Positions 9,098 to 16,741 of a DNA stretch of 31,720 bases are shown here, piece after piece. A program made the translations under genes and the position numbers. The notes below the pieces were generated by a model, which worked only from the letters and a program-made list of their open reading frames with translations, was not told the origin of the DNA and made no database searches. Location of the stretch: assembly GCA_934155165.1 (NCBI GenBank), contig CAKPGS010000012.1:1-31720 (forward strand). Direction: 5' to 3'. Source of the stretch: an uncultured Clostridia bacterium (GTDB taxonomy: Bacteria; Bacillota; Clostridia; TANB77; CAG-508). Every line of letters starts with the position of its first letter. Positions within the stretch are counted from its first letter, which is position 1.

Positions 9098-9783
9098 AAA
9101 TAAAAGAGTTATTCAATATATTTTGGAAGAAAAAGTTTATAATTATAGCTGTTGCAATTATATTTGCTGTTGTAGGTGGTGGTTATAGTGTAAAGTTTAA
9201 AAAGCCTATGTATAAGTCTTCTACTACACTATTACTTGCACAAAATTATGAACAAGAAAGCAATAAGCAAGAGAATGAAATAACTCAAACAGATATAAGT
9301 TTAAACCAAAAACTTGTATCTACATATAGTGAACTTGTAAAAAGTAAAACTGTTATAAAAACAGTTTTACAAAATTTAGGAATGGACGAGCAGTTAGAAG
9401 AAAAAATTGCGGATAATATAACTGTAAATGCTGTTTCAGATACACAAGTTATAGAAATTACATATATAAACGAAGATGCAAATATTGCATTCAATATAGC
9501 AAATGAGCTTTCAAATGTATTTTGTGATAAAGTTAAAGAAATTTACAATATTAATAATGTTTATATTGTAGATAAAGCAGAAATGCCAGAAGAACCATAC
9601 AATATTAATCACATAAAAACAACAATTATATTTGGACTTGCAGGTGGAGTACTTACATGTGCTATAGTGTTTATACTTAGTTTGTTTGATACAACAGTAA
9701 AAACACCAGAAGATGTAGAGAAAAATACAGGACTTAATGTTTTAGCACAAGTCCCAGAAATAAAAGTAGGAGGTAAAAAATAA
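9085..9783 (+). CDS. CpsC/YwqC-like chain-length regulator and tyrosine-kinase activator (Wzz family)
   Basis: A membrane adaptor with two helices, near residues 18-38 and 183-203, and an extracellular loop with GYSVKFKKPMYKSSTTLLLA and QTDISLNQKLVSTYSELVKS, the standard Wzz layout. DTTVKTPEDVEKNTGLNVLA forms the cytoplasmic end that contacts the kinase. It activates the CpsD-like kinase and helps to set polymer length. ATG 9085 is preferred over ATG 9070 because GGAGAAAGA at 9072-9080 precedes it and nothing suitable precedes 9070. Its stop codon overlaps the next start (TAATG), so the pair is translationally coupled. Confidence 0.9.
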   Translation: MEEIEIKELFNIFWKKKFIIIAVAIIFAVVGGGYSVKFKKPMYKSSTTLLLAQNYEQESNKQENEITQTDISLNQKLVSTYSELVKSKTVIKTVLQNLGMDEQLEEKIADNITVNAVSDTQVIEITYINEDANIAFNIANELSNVFCDKVKEIYNINNVYIVDKAEMPEEPYNINHIKTTIIFGLAGGVLTCAIVFILSLFDTTVKTPEDVEKNTGLNVLAQVPEIKVGGKK

Positions 9784-10664
9784 TGAAAAATGAAATTATA
9801 ACTTTTAATGATCCAAAATCTCCTATTGCAGAAGTATTTAAAACTTTAAGAACAAATATGCAATTTATGAGTAATAAAGAAGAAACACTTACTTTGCTTG
9901 TTACAAGTACAGTACCAGGAGAGGGGAAAAGCTGGGTTACCTCAAACTTAGCAGTTGCATTTGCACAAACAGGAAAGAAAGTTGTTATTATAGATTCAGA
10001 TATGAGAAAAGGGAGACTTCATAATATATTCGAAATACCAATATATCCAGGTCTTTCAAATTATTTAGCAGAAACAGAGGAAAATAACGAAATTGAAAAA
10101 TTTATTTATGAAACAGAAGTAGAAAATTTATCTGTAATTCCAGCAGGAAATGTTCCGCCAAATCCTTCTGAATTATTATCAAGCGAAAAAATGGTAAAAG
10201 GTTTAGAAGAATTAAAAGAAAAATTTGATATAATATTATTCGATTCTACACCTTGTATGTTAGTTACAGATGCTGTTATTATTTCTAGAATTGTAGATTA
10301 TACAATTATTGTAAGTAGCCATAAAACAACTAAAATTGAAGATTTAAAAACTGTTCAAAAGAATATAGAAAATGTAGGTGGCAAAATAGCAGGAGTTGTT
10401 ATAAATAAAATTCCAACATCTTTAAAAAAATATAAAAGTAGATATTACTATTATGGCCATAGAGAAGATGAAAGCAAAAATTACGAAATAAAAATCGAAC
10501 CTAAAAAAATTGAGAAAAAAGAGAGTAAAATAGAAATAAAACAAGAAAATAAAGAAATAGATAATAAAATAAAACAAGAACCTAACCAAGAACAAAATTC
10601 AGAAAACAAAAGCGAAAATGCAGAAATTATAGACAAAATAGATGAATATTTAAACAAAAATTAA
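9783..10664 (+). CDS. CpsD/YwqD-like bacterial tyrosine kinase with an extended C-terminal tail
   Basis: A 293-residue BY-kinase that autophosphorylates and controls polymer synthesis. Walker A is PGEGKSWVTSNLA (from about residue 45), Walker A' is VVIIDSDMRKGRLH (67-80), and Walker B is IILFDSTP (150-157). The tyrosine cluster is KYKSRYYYYGH around 216-226. In typical members the chain ends just after this cluster. Here about 65 further residues follow, very rich in Lys, Glu and Asn, probably disordered, ending in a short helix-like IIDKIDEYLNKN. The neighbouring CpsC- and CpsB-like genes supply activator and phosphatase. The role of the tail is not known. Confidence 0.93.
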   Translation: MKNEIITFNDPKSPIAEVFKTLRTNMQFMSNKEETLTLLVTSTVPGEGKSWVTSNLAVAFAQTGKKVVIIDSDMRKGRLHNIFEIPIYPGLSNYLAETEENNEIEKFIYETEVENLSVIPAGNVPPNPSELLSSEKMVKGLEELKEKFDIILFDSTPCMLVTDAVIISRIVDYTIIVSSHKTTKIEDLKTVQKNIENVGGKIAGVVINKIPTSLKKYKSRYYYYGHREDESKNYEIKIEPKKIEKKESKIEIKQENKEIDNKIKQEPNQEQNSENKSENAEIIDKIDEYLNKN

Positions 10665-10678
10665 GGGAGAAATTTTAA

Positions 10679-11440
10679 ATGATAGATATGCATACACATA
10701 TTCTTCCAAATATAGACGATGGGTCTGAAAGTATGGAAGAAACGATAAAAATGTTAAAAGAAGCTAAAGAAGCGGGATTTACAGATATTATTACAACTTC
10801 ACATTATATAGAAAATAGTTACGATATAACTAAAAGAGAAAGAAAAAATATAATAAATGAAATTAAATCTAAATTAGATATTGAAAATATAAATATAAAA
10901 TTATATAATGGAGCAGAAGCATATATTAGCAATAATATTTATGAATTAATAGAAAAGGAAGAATTGCCGACTTTAAATAATTCAAAATATTTACTAATGG
11001 AACTTCCAATGAACAATAAAGTATTATATTTAGAAAATGTTATATACTCTCTTGAAAGTAAAGGAATAACCCCTATAATTGCACACCCAGAACGATATTC
11101 ATATGTTCAAAAAGATATAAAATTTGTAGAAGAATTAGTTGAAAGAGGAGTTTTATTTCAAGCTAACTATGGAAGTATAATTGGAAAGTATGGAAATGAT
11201 GCTTCTAAAAGTGTTAAAAAATTATTAAAAAAGAAACTAATTCATTTCTTAGGAACAGATACCCATAAAAGTAATAGTATATATACACAAATGAATATAA
11301 TATTAAAAAAACTAGAGAAAATAACTGGAAAAGAATATTTAGAATTGCTTTCTGTAATAAATCCTGAAATTGTTATAAATAATGGAAATGTTGAAAGTAA
11401 AATAAATATAAAAAAATCCGGTTTATTCGGAAAGAGGTAA
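10679..11440 (+). CDS. CpsB/YwqE-like PHP-type protein-tyrosine phosphatase
   Basis: A 253-residue metal-dependent phosphatase of the PHP fold that dephosphorylates the CpsD-type kinase. Metal ligands are visible in order: MIDMHTHILPNIDDGSES (HxH near residues 5-7), TTSHYIEN, NGAEAYI, IAHPERYSYV, and GTDTHKSN near the C-terminal third. These match the family. GGGAG at about 10664-10669 precedes ATG 10679 by a good distance. It lies 14 bases after the kinase and 5 bases before glmM. Confidence 0.93.
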   Translation: MIDMHTHILPNIDDGSESMEETIKMLKEAKEAGFTDIITTSHYIENSYDITKRERKNIINEIKSKLDIENINIKLYNGAEAYISNNIYELIEKEELPTLNNSKYLLMELPMNNKVLYLENVIYSLESKGITPIIAHPERYSYVQKDIKFVEELVERGVLFQANYGSIIGKYGNDASKSVKKLLKKKLIHFLGTDTHKSNSIYTQMNIILKKLEKITGKEYLELLSVINPEIVINNGNVESKINIKKSGLFGKR

Positions 11441-11445
11441 TTAAA

Positions 11446-12810
11446 TTGAGAAAATACTTTGGAACAGATGGTATTAGAAGAATTGCTAACACAGACTTAA
11501 CACCAGAACTTGTTTATAAAGTAGCAAAAGCAGGAGCTTATGTGCTTTCAAAACACACAAACCATGCACCGACTATATTAATAGGAAGAGATACTAGACT
11601 TTCAGGAACACTTATAGAAAGTGCGATGACAGCAGGTTTTCTAAGTTATGGAGCTAATGTTAAATTGCTTGGAGTTATACCAACACCAGCAGTTGCATAT
11701 TTAACAAAAAAACTAAAAGCAGATGCAAGTGTTGTAATATCTGCTTCACACAATACATTTGAGTTTAACGGAATTAAATTTTTTAGTAATAAAGGAATGA
11801 AAATTCCAGATAGCCTTGAAGAAGAAATAGAAGAAGTTATGGAATCTGGAAAATTAGAAGAACTTACTGCTAAAAATGAAAAAATTGGAGTTTCAGAAAT
11901 TAGAGAAGATTTAATAGATGAATACGTATATTTCTTTAGAAAAAACTTTGATGAAGATATAGAAAACAATAATAGAGAAGATTTCAAAGTGTTAATAGAT
12001 ACAGCAAATGGAGCAACTTATAAAGTTGCGGAAAAAGTATTTACAAATTTAGGAATTAAGTATAAAATTATAAACAACAAGCCAGATGGAATAAATATAA
12101 ACAGAAATTGTGGCTCAACACATCTTGAAATGCTTCAAGAAGAAGTAGTAAAAGGAGAATTTAATTTAGGAATTGCATACGATGGAGATGGCGACAGATG
12201 TTTAGCAGTTGATGAAAATGGAAATATTATAGATGGAGATAAAATACTAGCTGTAATATCAAATTATATGAAAAAAAACGGAACACTTAATAAAAATACA
12301 CTTGTTGCAACTGTTATGAGCAATTTAGGACTAAATAAATATGCAGAAAAAAATAACATAAATTTCCTTCAAACAAATGTTGGAGATAGATATGTTCTTG
12401 AACAAATGTTAAAAGATGGGTACAATATTGGTGGAGAACAATCTGGTCATGTTATTTTATTAGACTATAATCCTACAGGAGATGGAATATTAACTTCTTT
12501 AATGTTAATAAAAATTATATTAGAGGAAAATAAAACAGCTTCTGAGGTTTGTAATATAGTAAAAATATTTCCACAAGTTTTAGTAAATGCAAAAGTTGAT
12601 TCAAACAAAAAAGATATGTATAAAGATGACAACGAAATAAAGCAAAAAATAGAATCAATAGAAAAAGAATTTAGTGGAAATGGAAGGACGTTAATAAGAC
12701 CTTCTGGAACAGAACCTTTAATTAGGGTAATGATAGAAGGAGAGGACATAGAAGAAATAACAAAAAGAGCTAATGAATTGGCTAAACTTATTGAAGAAAA
12801 ATTAAATTAA
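11446..12810 (+). CDS. glmM: Phosphoglucosamine mutase
   Basis: GlmM converts glucosamine-6-phosphate into glucosamine-1-phosphate for UDP-GlcNAc, the precursor of peptidoglycan and many surface sugars. All hallmarks are present: FGTDGIRRIANTDLTPE at the N-terminus, the phospho-Ser loop ISASHN with Ser101, the magnesium loop DGDGDR at 246-251, KPDGININRNCGSTH, GGEQSGH, and the phosphate-binding RPSGTEPLIRV near residue 422. The length of 454 is normal. It starts with TTG, with AAAGAGG just upstream. Being the next-to-last gene of the capsule operon without its own visible promoter, it may be coexpressed with polymer synthesis. Confidence 0.95.
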   Translation: MRKYFGTDGIRRIANTDLTPELVYKVAKAGAYVLSKHTNHAPTILIGRDTRLSGTLIESAMTAGFLSYGANVKLLGVIPTPAVAYLTKKLKADASVVISASHNTFEFNGIKFFSNKGMKIPDSLEEEIEEVMESGKLEELTAKNEKIGVSEIREDLIDEYVYFFRKNFDEDIENNNREDFKVLIDTANGATYKVAEKVFTNLGIKYKIINNKPDGININRNCGSTHLEMLQEEVVKGEFNLGIAYDGDGDRCLAVDENGNIIDGDKILAVISNYMKKNGTLNKNTLVATVMSNLGLNKYAEKNNINFLQTNVGDRYVLEQMLKDGYNIGGEQSGHVILLDYNPTGDGILTSLMLIKIILEENKTASEVCNIVKIFPQVLVNAKVDSNKKDMYKDDNEIKQKIESIEKEFSGNGRTLIRPSGTEPLIRVMIEGEDIEEITKRANELAKLIEEKLN

Positions 12811-12831
12811 TATACGAGGGGGATAAAAAAT

Positions 12832-13170
12832 ATGGTAATTTTAAATATTTCTGATTATGTTTCTGTTATATTACTTACAATTTTCACAGGACTTGTTGTG
12901 TACCTAGGCAGAGAAACTAAAAAAAGTGCAATACCAGCTACAATGCTTATTGCTTACTTAATTTTACTTATAGTTTATGCAGTACAGCTTACAATAAATA
13001 AAGGTCAAGATCCTGAAATAACCAAAACGTTAAGTAATTGCCTTGTAATTGACTTTATATTTATTTTTATATCATTATTTGGGTATCTTTGGGTTGATGA
13101 TATAGAAGCAAAGAAAAAGAAGAAAAAAAGTGTAAGTAACGATTTAGACTGGTTATGGAAAAAAGTTTAG
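12832..13170 (+). CDS. Small three-helix membrane protein, function unknown
   Basis: A 112-residue protein with three predicted membrane helices: about 8-24, 36-53 and 70-87. A Lys-rich stretch (EAKKKKKKS) and a short soluble end follow. The AGGGGG element at about 12817-12824 is the SD for ATG 12832. It is the last gene before the terminator at 13182 and lies 21 bases after glmM, so it probably belongs to the same transcript. No family was recognised. Confidence 0.75.
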   Translation: MVILNISDYVSVILLTIFTGLVVYLGRETKKSAIPATMLIAYLILLIVYAVQLTINKGQDPEITKTLSNCLVIDFIFIFISLFGYLWVDDIEAKKKKKKSVSNDLDWLWKKV

Positions 13171-13181
13171 GACATAGAAAG

Positions 13182-13207
13182 GAGCAATTCTATATTGCTC
13201 TTTTTTT
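13182..13207 (+). terminator. Intrinsic terminator of the polysaccharide operon
   Basis: A 7-bp perfect stem GAGCAAT/ATTGCTC (13182-13188 with 13194-13200) with a 5-base loop is followed by seven T residues. It lies 11 bases after the stop of the small membrane protein and ends the run of genes that starts at 1362. Confidence 0.9.
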
Positions 13208-13350
13208 ATATTATAGGAAATTCCTATTTTTCTGTATGGGTCGGCGTCCCCGACGACCCGCGTGGCGAAGCCACTTTTTTATAATAGGAAATTTATATTT
13301 AGAATGTCGGGGGGCTTTCTCAGAGCATTCGAGAGATTTTTTTATCAAAA
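13208..13350. repeat. GC-rich structured intergenic element with internal direct repeat
   Basis: This non-coding stretch stands out: 29 of the 37 bases at 13238-13274 are G or C in an otherwise very AT-rich region. It contains an ATAGGAA/TTCCTAT hairpin (13213-13227), a GGGTCG/CGACCC hairpin (13238-13259), a GTGGC-GAA-GCCAC hairpin with a T6 tail (13262-13280, terminator-like), and a weaker TTTCTC/GAGAGA dyad before a T7 run (about 13316-13347). The ten bases ATAGGAAATT occur twice (13213-13222 and 13284-13293), each time just after a T-rich hairpin tail. This looks like a dispersed repeat or stacked terminators rather than a gene. Copies elsewhere in the genome cannot be seen from here. Confidence 0.55.
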
Positions 13351-13366
13351 GAAAGGAGAACAAATT

Positions 13367-13828
13367 ATGAACGAATATATGAATTTGGCAAAAAAAGAAG
13401 CATTCAACGGTTATACATCAAATGAAGGAGGACCATTTGGAGCAGTTATAACAGATAAAGATGGAAATATAATATCCCAAGGACATAATATGGTTTTAAA
13501 AAACAATGATCCTACAGCACATGCAGAAGTTACTGCAATAAGAAAAGCTTGTGAAAAATTAGAAACCTATGATTTATCAAATTACATATTATATACATCA
13601 TGCGAACCATGTCCAATGTGTTTATCAGCAATTATTTGGGCAAATATAAAAGAAGTTTACTATGCATGCACAAAAACAGATGCAGGAGAAATAGGGTTTA
13701 GAGATGATATTATTTATGATTACTTGGAGGGAAAAAATAAAGATTTGATTAATTTAAAGCAAATAGATAGAGAAGAATGTGTTGAGCTGTTTAAAGAATA
13801 TAAAAAACAGAATAAAACAATTTATTAA
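13367..13828 (+). CDS. Guanine deaminase-like protein (cytidine/deoxycytidylate deaminase fold)
   Basis: A 153-residue zinc deaminase most like GuaD, which converts guanine to xanthine. Visible are GGPFGAVITDKDG, NDPTAHAEVTAIRKAC with zinc ligand His52 and proton-shuttle Glu54, and LYTSCEPCPMCLSAIIWANI with zinc ligands Cys82 and Cys85. AGEIGFRDDIIYDYL follows where GuaD has its substrate-binding C-terminal part. ATG 13367 is chosen because AAAGGAG at 13352-13358 precedes it; an in-frame ATG at 13262 would translate the GC-rich intergenic element. A related purine or tRNA adenosine deaminase is less likely because the surrounding motifs resemble GuaD. Confidence 0.85.
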   Translation: MNEYMNLAKKEAFNGYTSNEGGPFGAVITDKDGNIISQGHNMVLKNNDPTAHAEVTAIRKACEKLETYDLSNYILYTSCEPCPMCLSAIIWANIKEVYYACTKTDAGEIGFRDDIIYDYLEGKNKDLINLKQIDREECVELFKEYKKQNKTIY

Positions 13829-13832
13829 TTGA

Positions 13833-13934
13833 TATAGATTGTGGTATGTTGACTTGGCAAAAGATACTATTTTTGAAGGAGATATAAATAAAGAATTAAA
13901 CAAATTAAAACATGAACACGAAGAAGAAAGATAA
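13833..13934 (+). pseudogene. Possible C-terminal gene remnant
   Basis: After the deaminase stop, a frame without a start codon stays open for 33 codons (ending KHEHEEER and TAA at 13932-13934) and has protein-like content such as WYVDLAKDTIFEGDINKEL. Its last codons form the left arm of the long terminator hairpin. It could be the relic of a lost gene or a chance open stretch. No family was recognised. Confidence 0.3.
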
Positions 13935-13972
13935 AGAGATTGAATTAAATTCAATCTCTTTATCTTTCTTCT
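13922..13972. terminator. Bidirectional terminator, 25-bp perfect inverted repeat
   Basis: Positions 13922-13946 are exactly complementary to 13948-13972, leaving one central base. T-rich sequence follows on the plus strand, and A-rich sequence precedes it, so it can stop transcription from both sides. It sits between the deaminase gene on the plus strand and the convergent P-loop/CYTH gene on the minus strand. Confidence 0.85.
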
Positions 13973-13987
13973 ACTTTAAAATAATTT

Positions 13988-15058
13988 TTAGTGTGCAAGA
14001 TTTCTGTTTTTGAAATCAGGTATATTAGTTACATCTTGGATTACCTTAATCCAGTTCGGAATGAAAACAGATTTGTTTTCATAGGTTAAATCTATTTCTA
14101 GAATAGCCTTATCTTTCCAATCGGAATAGGTGTCAAGATAAAAGTATTGATTTTGAGATAAGAAGTAATATCTTGTTTTTCGAATACTTTTTTCTCCATT
14201 CATTAACAAGGAAATATATTCTTCTTGAGAAAGTCTTCTTTCATTTTTAAATGTTACTGAGTTTGGCATTTCTCTTTTTTCTGTATAGTAAAAACTATAA
14301 GTACCATTAGAACCTACTTGGCGGATACGCCGTTCGATACTATTATCCTCAGAATAAAGATATGTTTGAAAAATTTCAACTTTGTGCAAGCCACGTATTG
14401 AAGCAAAAATGCTTTCTATAGGCATTTCAATAAGAAACTTCATTTGAACATGTCTAGAAATTGGTAATCCCATTATTGAGTAGACTTCATTTAATAATCT
14501 ATCAATTTTATCTTCAAAATTTGTAGAATTATCAATTACTCTAAAGTTAGGATGACCAATCCAAGCACATTGCGTTTTGTCATCTAATTCGATAGCTTGC
14601 TCAGGAGTTTCTTTTCTAGCAGTGTTGTTAGCTAAAGTATAAAACTTTTCAGCACCTTTGGCAGCAGTAACTAAATGGAAAACTCCATCATAAGAATTTA
14701 ATATTTCATTTTCAGTTGTATTTCTCAGATGCAATATTTTATTAAAGTCATTCTGAGAAATATATGCCTTACAGTCTAACAATCCTCTATCATAAAGAAT
14801 AACAACATCCTTTTTAAAGGAAAATGCAGCCGTACATGCAGTATCTTCCTTATTAATAGACCTATCTATTAATAAGGACTGAAATGTTTCTGAATTTAAT
14901 TCCCAAGGAGTTATGCCAGAGTTAATAAGTTCTGTTGCAGTTTCTGAAACAACAATAACTTTAAAGCCTTTTTGCATTAAAGCCTGTTCAAGAATACTTA
15001 AACATGTTGTTTTACCTGCGCATGGTCCACCTGTAATTACAAATCTCCATATCCGCAT
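13988..15058 (-). CDS. P-loop ATPase/kinase-like domain fused to a CYTH-like domain
   Basis: A 356-residue two-domain protein. The N-terminal half is an AAA_28-type P-loop: Walker A GGPCAGKTT (10-18), VVSETATELINSGI, and LYDRGLLDCKAY like a nucleoside or nicotinamide riboside kinase. The C-terminal half (from about 205) looks like a CYTH/triphosphate-tunnel domain, with an opening KFLIEMP, alternating charged strands such as SIERRIRQ, KTRYYFLS, YLDTYSD and ILEIDLTYE. The same order of domains is known in a eukaryotic family that includes Drosophila TTD14; no bacterial function is established as far as known. GAAAGGAAGG precedes the start. It is transcribed from a promoter at 15145-15173. A triphosphate-containing substrate is plausible but inferred. 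Confidence 0.78.
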   Translation of the reverse strand: MRIWRFVITGGPCAGKTTCLSILEQALMQKGFKVIVVSETATELINSGITPWELNSETFQSLLIDRSINKEDTACTAAFSFKKDVVILYDRGLLDCKAYISQNDFNKILHLRNTTENEILNSYDGVFHLVTAAKGAEKFYTLANNTARKETPEQAIELDDKTQCAWIGHPNFRVIDNSTNFEDKIDRLLNEVYSIMGLPISRHVQMKFLIEMPIESIFASIRGLHKVEIFQTYLYSEDNSIERRIRQVGSNGTYSFYYTEKREMPNSVTFKNERRLSQEEYISLLMNGEKSIRKTRYYFLSQNQYFYLDTYSDWKDKAILEIDLTYENKSVFIPNWIKVIQDVTNIPDFKNRNLAH

Positions 15059-15144
15059 AAAATCTTACCTTCCTTTCTAAAATATTTCAAAGTGCAACAT
15101 TGATATCTGAAATTTAAGATATCATAATATGAAAAACTAAGGAA

Positions 15145-15173
15145 ATAATATCATTGTATGCTAGGTAAGTCAA
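15145..15173 (-). promoter_or_regulatory. Promoter of the P-loop/CYTH gene
   Basis: On the minus strand, TTGACT (15168-15173) and TATTAT (15145-15150) are 17 bases apart, with a TG-type extended -10. It lies about 90 bases upstream of the start at 15058. Confidence 0.65.
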
Positions 15174-15349
15174 GAATATGAAAACACTTTTTATTAGAAT
15201 GGAATAAAAGTAAAGAGAAATATAGCATAAAAACAGATAAAGATATCTATGTAATAAGCAGATGTATTTCTATATTTGAAATATTATGTAAAATGCGACA
15301 AAATAAAAACAGTTAGGCATAGCCTTTTTATATAAATTTATTTCCGAAT

Positions 15350-15365
15350 AACACTAATTGGTGTT
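15350..15365. promoter_or_regulatory. Operator-like dyad overlapping a TTGACA box
   Basis: AACACTAATTGGTGTT matches its own reverse complement at 14 of 16 positions. It overlaps TTGACA at 15364-15369, but no good -10 stands 16-18 bases further on, so promoter assignment for the gene at 15405 is unsure. A repressor site is possible. Confidence 0.35.
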
Positions 15366-15404
15366 GACATATATAAATATTAACAATTTGAGGAGGAAAA
15401 AGAT

Positions 15405-15779
15405 ATGATAATTTTATTTTACAACTTTATGACAGAGGAATTTTTACCACGGTTAGGTAGCTATTCCATAGCAACTATTAATGCTCTTATGCCATGTGTT
15501 ATAATGCTTGCTGGTATTGTAATTCTCTTAGGAGCAGTTGGAATTAAGGTTAGCAATAATCTTGGTTCAACAATTGTTAAAGGACTCTTTGGAGCAATAG
15601 GAATTTTAGTTCATTTTATTTGGAAAGGGCTTGTAGCTTTGCTTTTATGTATAACTGGTATTATACCAACTATTTATAAAACAAGCCAAAGACTATTTTC
15701 AAACATAGGACTAAATCAAAACCTAAGTAGTGTATTAGCATTTATTGTAGTTACACTATTCGTAATTATAATTATCTAA
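15405..15779 (+). CDS. Small membrane protein, function unknown
   Basis: A 124-residue hydrophobic protein with three likely membrane helices: about 24-45, 60-84 and 106-124. Gly- and Leu-rich helices such as MLAGIVILLGAVGIKVSNN and GLFGAIGILVHFIWKGLVA are notable; there is no soluble domain. A perfect AGGAGG (15391-15396) stands 8 bases before ATG 15405, so it is probably well translated. It has its own terminator and appears monocistronic. No family was recognised. Confidence 0.7.
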   Translation: MIILFYNFMTEEFLPRLGSYSIATINALMPCVIMLAGIVILLGAVGIKVSNNLGSTIVKGLFGAIGILVHFIWKGLVALLLCITGIIPTIYKTSQRLFSNIGLNQNLSSVLAFIVVTLFVIIII

Positions 15780-15785
15780 AAACAG

Positions 15786-15812
15786 GGAACAGCATTGCTG
15801 TTCCTTTATTTT
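15786..15812 (+). terminator. Intrinsic terminator
   Basis: A 9-bp perfect GGAACAGCA/TGCTGTTCC repeat (15786-15794 with 15796-15804) precedes a T-rich stretch 6 bases after the stop of the small membrane protein gene. Confidence 0.85.
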
Positions 15813-15859
15813 GTTATAAAAATTACTATTATTTTACAAATATGTTAAATTTATATTAC

Positions 15860-15883
15860 ATAAGTAATTTTTAATATTTAGTA
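15860..15883 (+). repeat. Direct repeat, copy 1 (upstream of the 240-residue protein)
   Basis: These 24 bases match 16675-16698 at 22 positions. In addition, the 12 bases around both start codons (AGTAAAAAATGAAAGAA, 15930-15946 and 16734-16750) are the same. Both copies keep similar order relative to the following ATG. Confidence 0.6.
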
Positions 15884-15886
15884 TGC

Positions 15887-15892
15887 TATAAT
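15887..15892 (+). promoter_or_regulatory. Extended -10 promoter element
   Basis: TGCTATAAT (TATAAT at 15887-15892) lies 46 bases before ATG 15938. No good -35 is visible, which is acceptable for an extended -10 promoter. Confidence 0.5.
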
Positions 15893-15937
15893 TTAAGTGC
15901 TAAAGTTTAAAAAATAAAAAAAGAGAGGAAGTAAAAA

Positions 15938-16660
15938 ATGAAAGAAAAAAAGAGTTTAAATATAAGTTTATCAACATTTTTATTAATAATAGCAATAATT
16001 GTAATAATTATAATGGGAATATTAATGTGCAAGTTTTATAATGACAAAACAAAAGAAATTAAGAAGAATGCAAATTTACAAAATGATATAATTAGATTAA
16101 ATGGAACAGTAAGTGAGTTACAGGGTAAAATTAATAGTGTATCAGAAATTTTAACAAATGAGGATAACAAAGATACTCAAAGTAATAATGAAACTTTTAG
16201 TGATGAACAAGTAAAAGAAACATTATCAAAATATTTAGAGTTGGAGTCATCTGCAAATTGTGATTCTGTTTTAGAATATTTGACAAATAACGATAAGTTA
16301 AATTATGATTCTTCAAAAAATAAAATGACAAATGAAAATGGCCCATTTATAACAAATGTTAAATTTGAAGATTATAAAACTGCAATGCTAAATTATGTCA
16401 CAGAAAACGAATTTGAAAAAAATTGGACTACAAAATTATATTATGAAGAAGATAGTAACGGTTATCTTACTAAATTAGAAGGAGGAGGTTCTTGCCCTAT
16501 TTATACTATAAAAAGTATAACGAAAACTGGAGATATGAATTATATTGCTAAAACAACTTATATTATTGATGAAAGTGAGCCAACACCAAACTATGATAAA
16601 ACTTTTACTTTTGTAGTAAAATCCAATAATGGAAAATGCATTATAGATACTATTAATTAG
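15938..16660 (+). CDS. Membrane-anchored extracellular protein, function unknown
   Basis: A 240-residue protein with a short basic start, one strong membrane helix (about 10-30) and a large hydrophilic part that should face outward. A short coiled-coil-like stretch (about 38-70, LQNDIIRLNGTVSELQGKI) follows the helix. The rest alternates short strands with charged loops, including TKLYYEEDSNGYLTKLEGGG and TKTGDMNYIAKTTYIID, and could be a small beta-rich domain of the NTF2-like or PepSY-like sort, but this is only a guess. GAGAGGA is the SD. No terminator separates it from the ABC gene, and the upstream sequence of the two is partly duplicated. Confidence 0.7.
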   Translation: MKEKKSLNISLSTFLLIIAIIVIIIMGILMCKFYNDKTKEIKKNANLQNDIIRLNGTVSELQGKINSVSEILTNEDNKDTQSNNETFSDEQVKETLSKYLELESSANCDSVLEYLTNNDKLNYDSSKNKMTNENGPFITNVKFEDYKTAMLNYVTENEFEKNWTTKLYYEEDSNGYLTKLEGGGSCPIYTIKSITKTGDMNYIAKTTYIIDESEPTPNYDKTFTFVVKSNNGKCIIDTIN

Positions 16661-16674
16661 TACTAAATTAAAAT

Positions 16675-16698
16675 ATAAGTAATTTTCAAGATTTAGTA
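16675..16698 (+). repeat. Direct repeat, copy 2 (upstream of the ABC exporter gene)
   Basis: Second copy of the 24-base repeat at 15860-15883. The TATAAT block that follows the first copy is missing here, and the SD-like GAGAGGA is replaced by a poor AAAGAATGG. Confidence 0.6.
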
Positions 16699-16741
16699 GA
16701 GTTAAAAGTTTAATAAATATCTAAAGAATGGCTAGTAAAAA

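Larger units (their letters stand above)
15059..15404. other. Divergent intergenic region without a gene
   Basis: About 350 bases between the minus-strand P-loop/CYTH gene and the plus-strand small membrane protein. It holds the minus-strand promoter, two GATATC words near 15101-15121, a weak AGGC/GCCT hairpin with T-run near 15315, an imperfect dyad at 15350-15365 and the SD of the next gene. No convincing reading frame was found. Confidence 0.6.

Noticed and set aside
13155..13370. A 71-codon plus-strand frame across the terminator and GC-rich element
   Set aside because: It translates hairpins and a T-run, has no SD, and overlaps the end of one gene and the SD of the next. Its content follows the inverted repeats rather than a protein.
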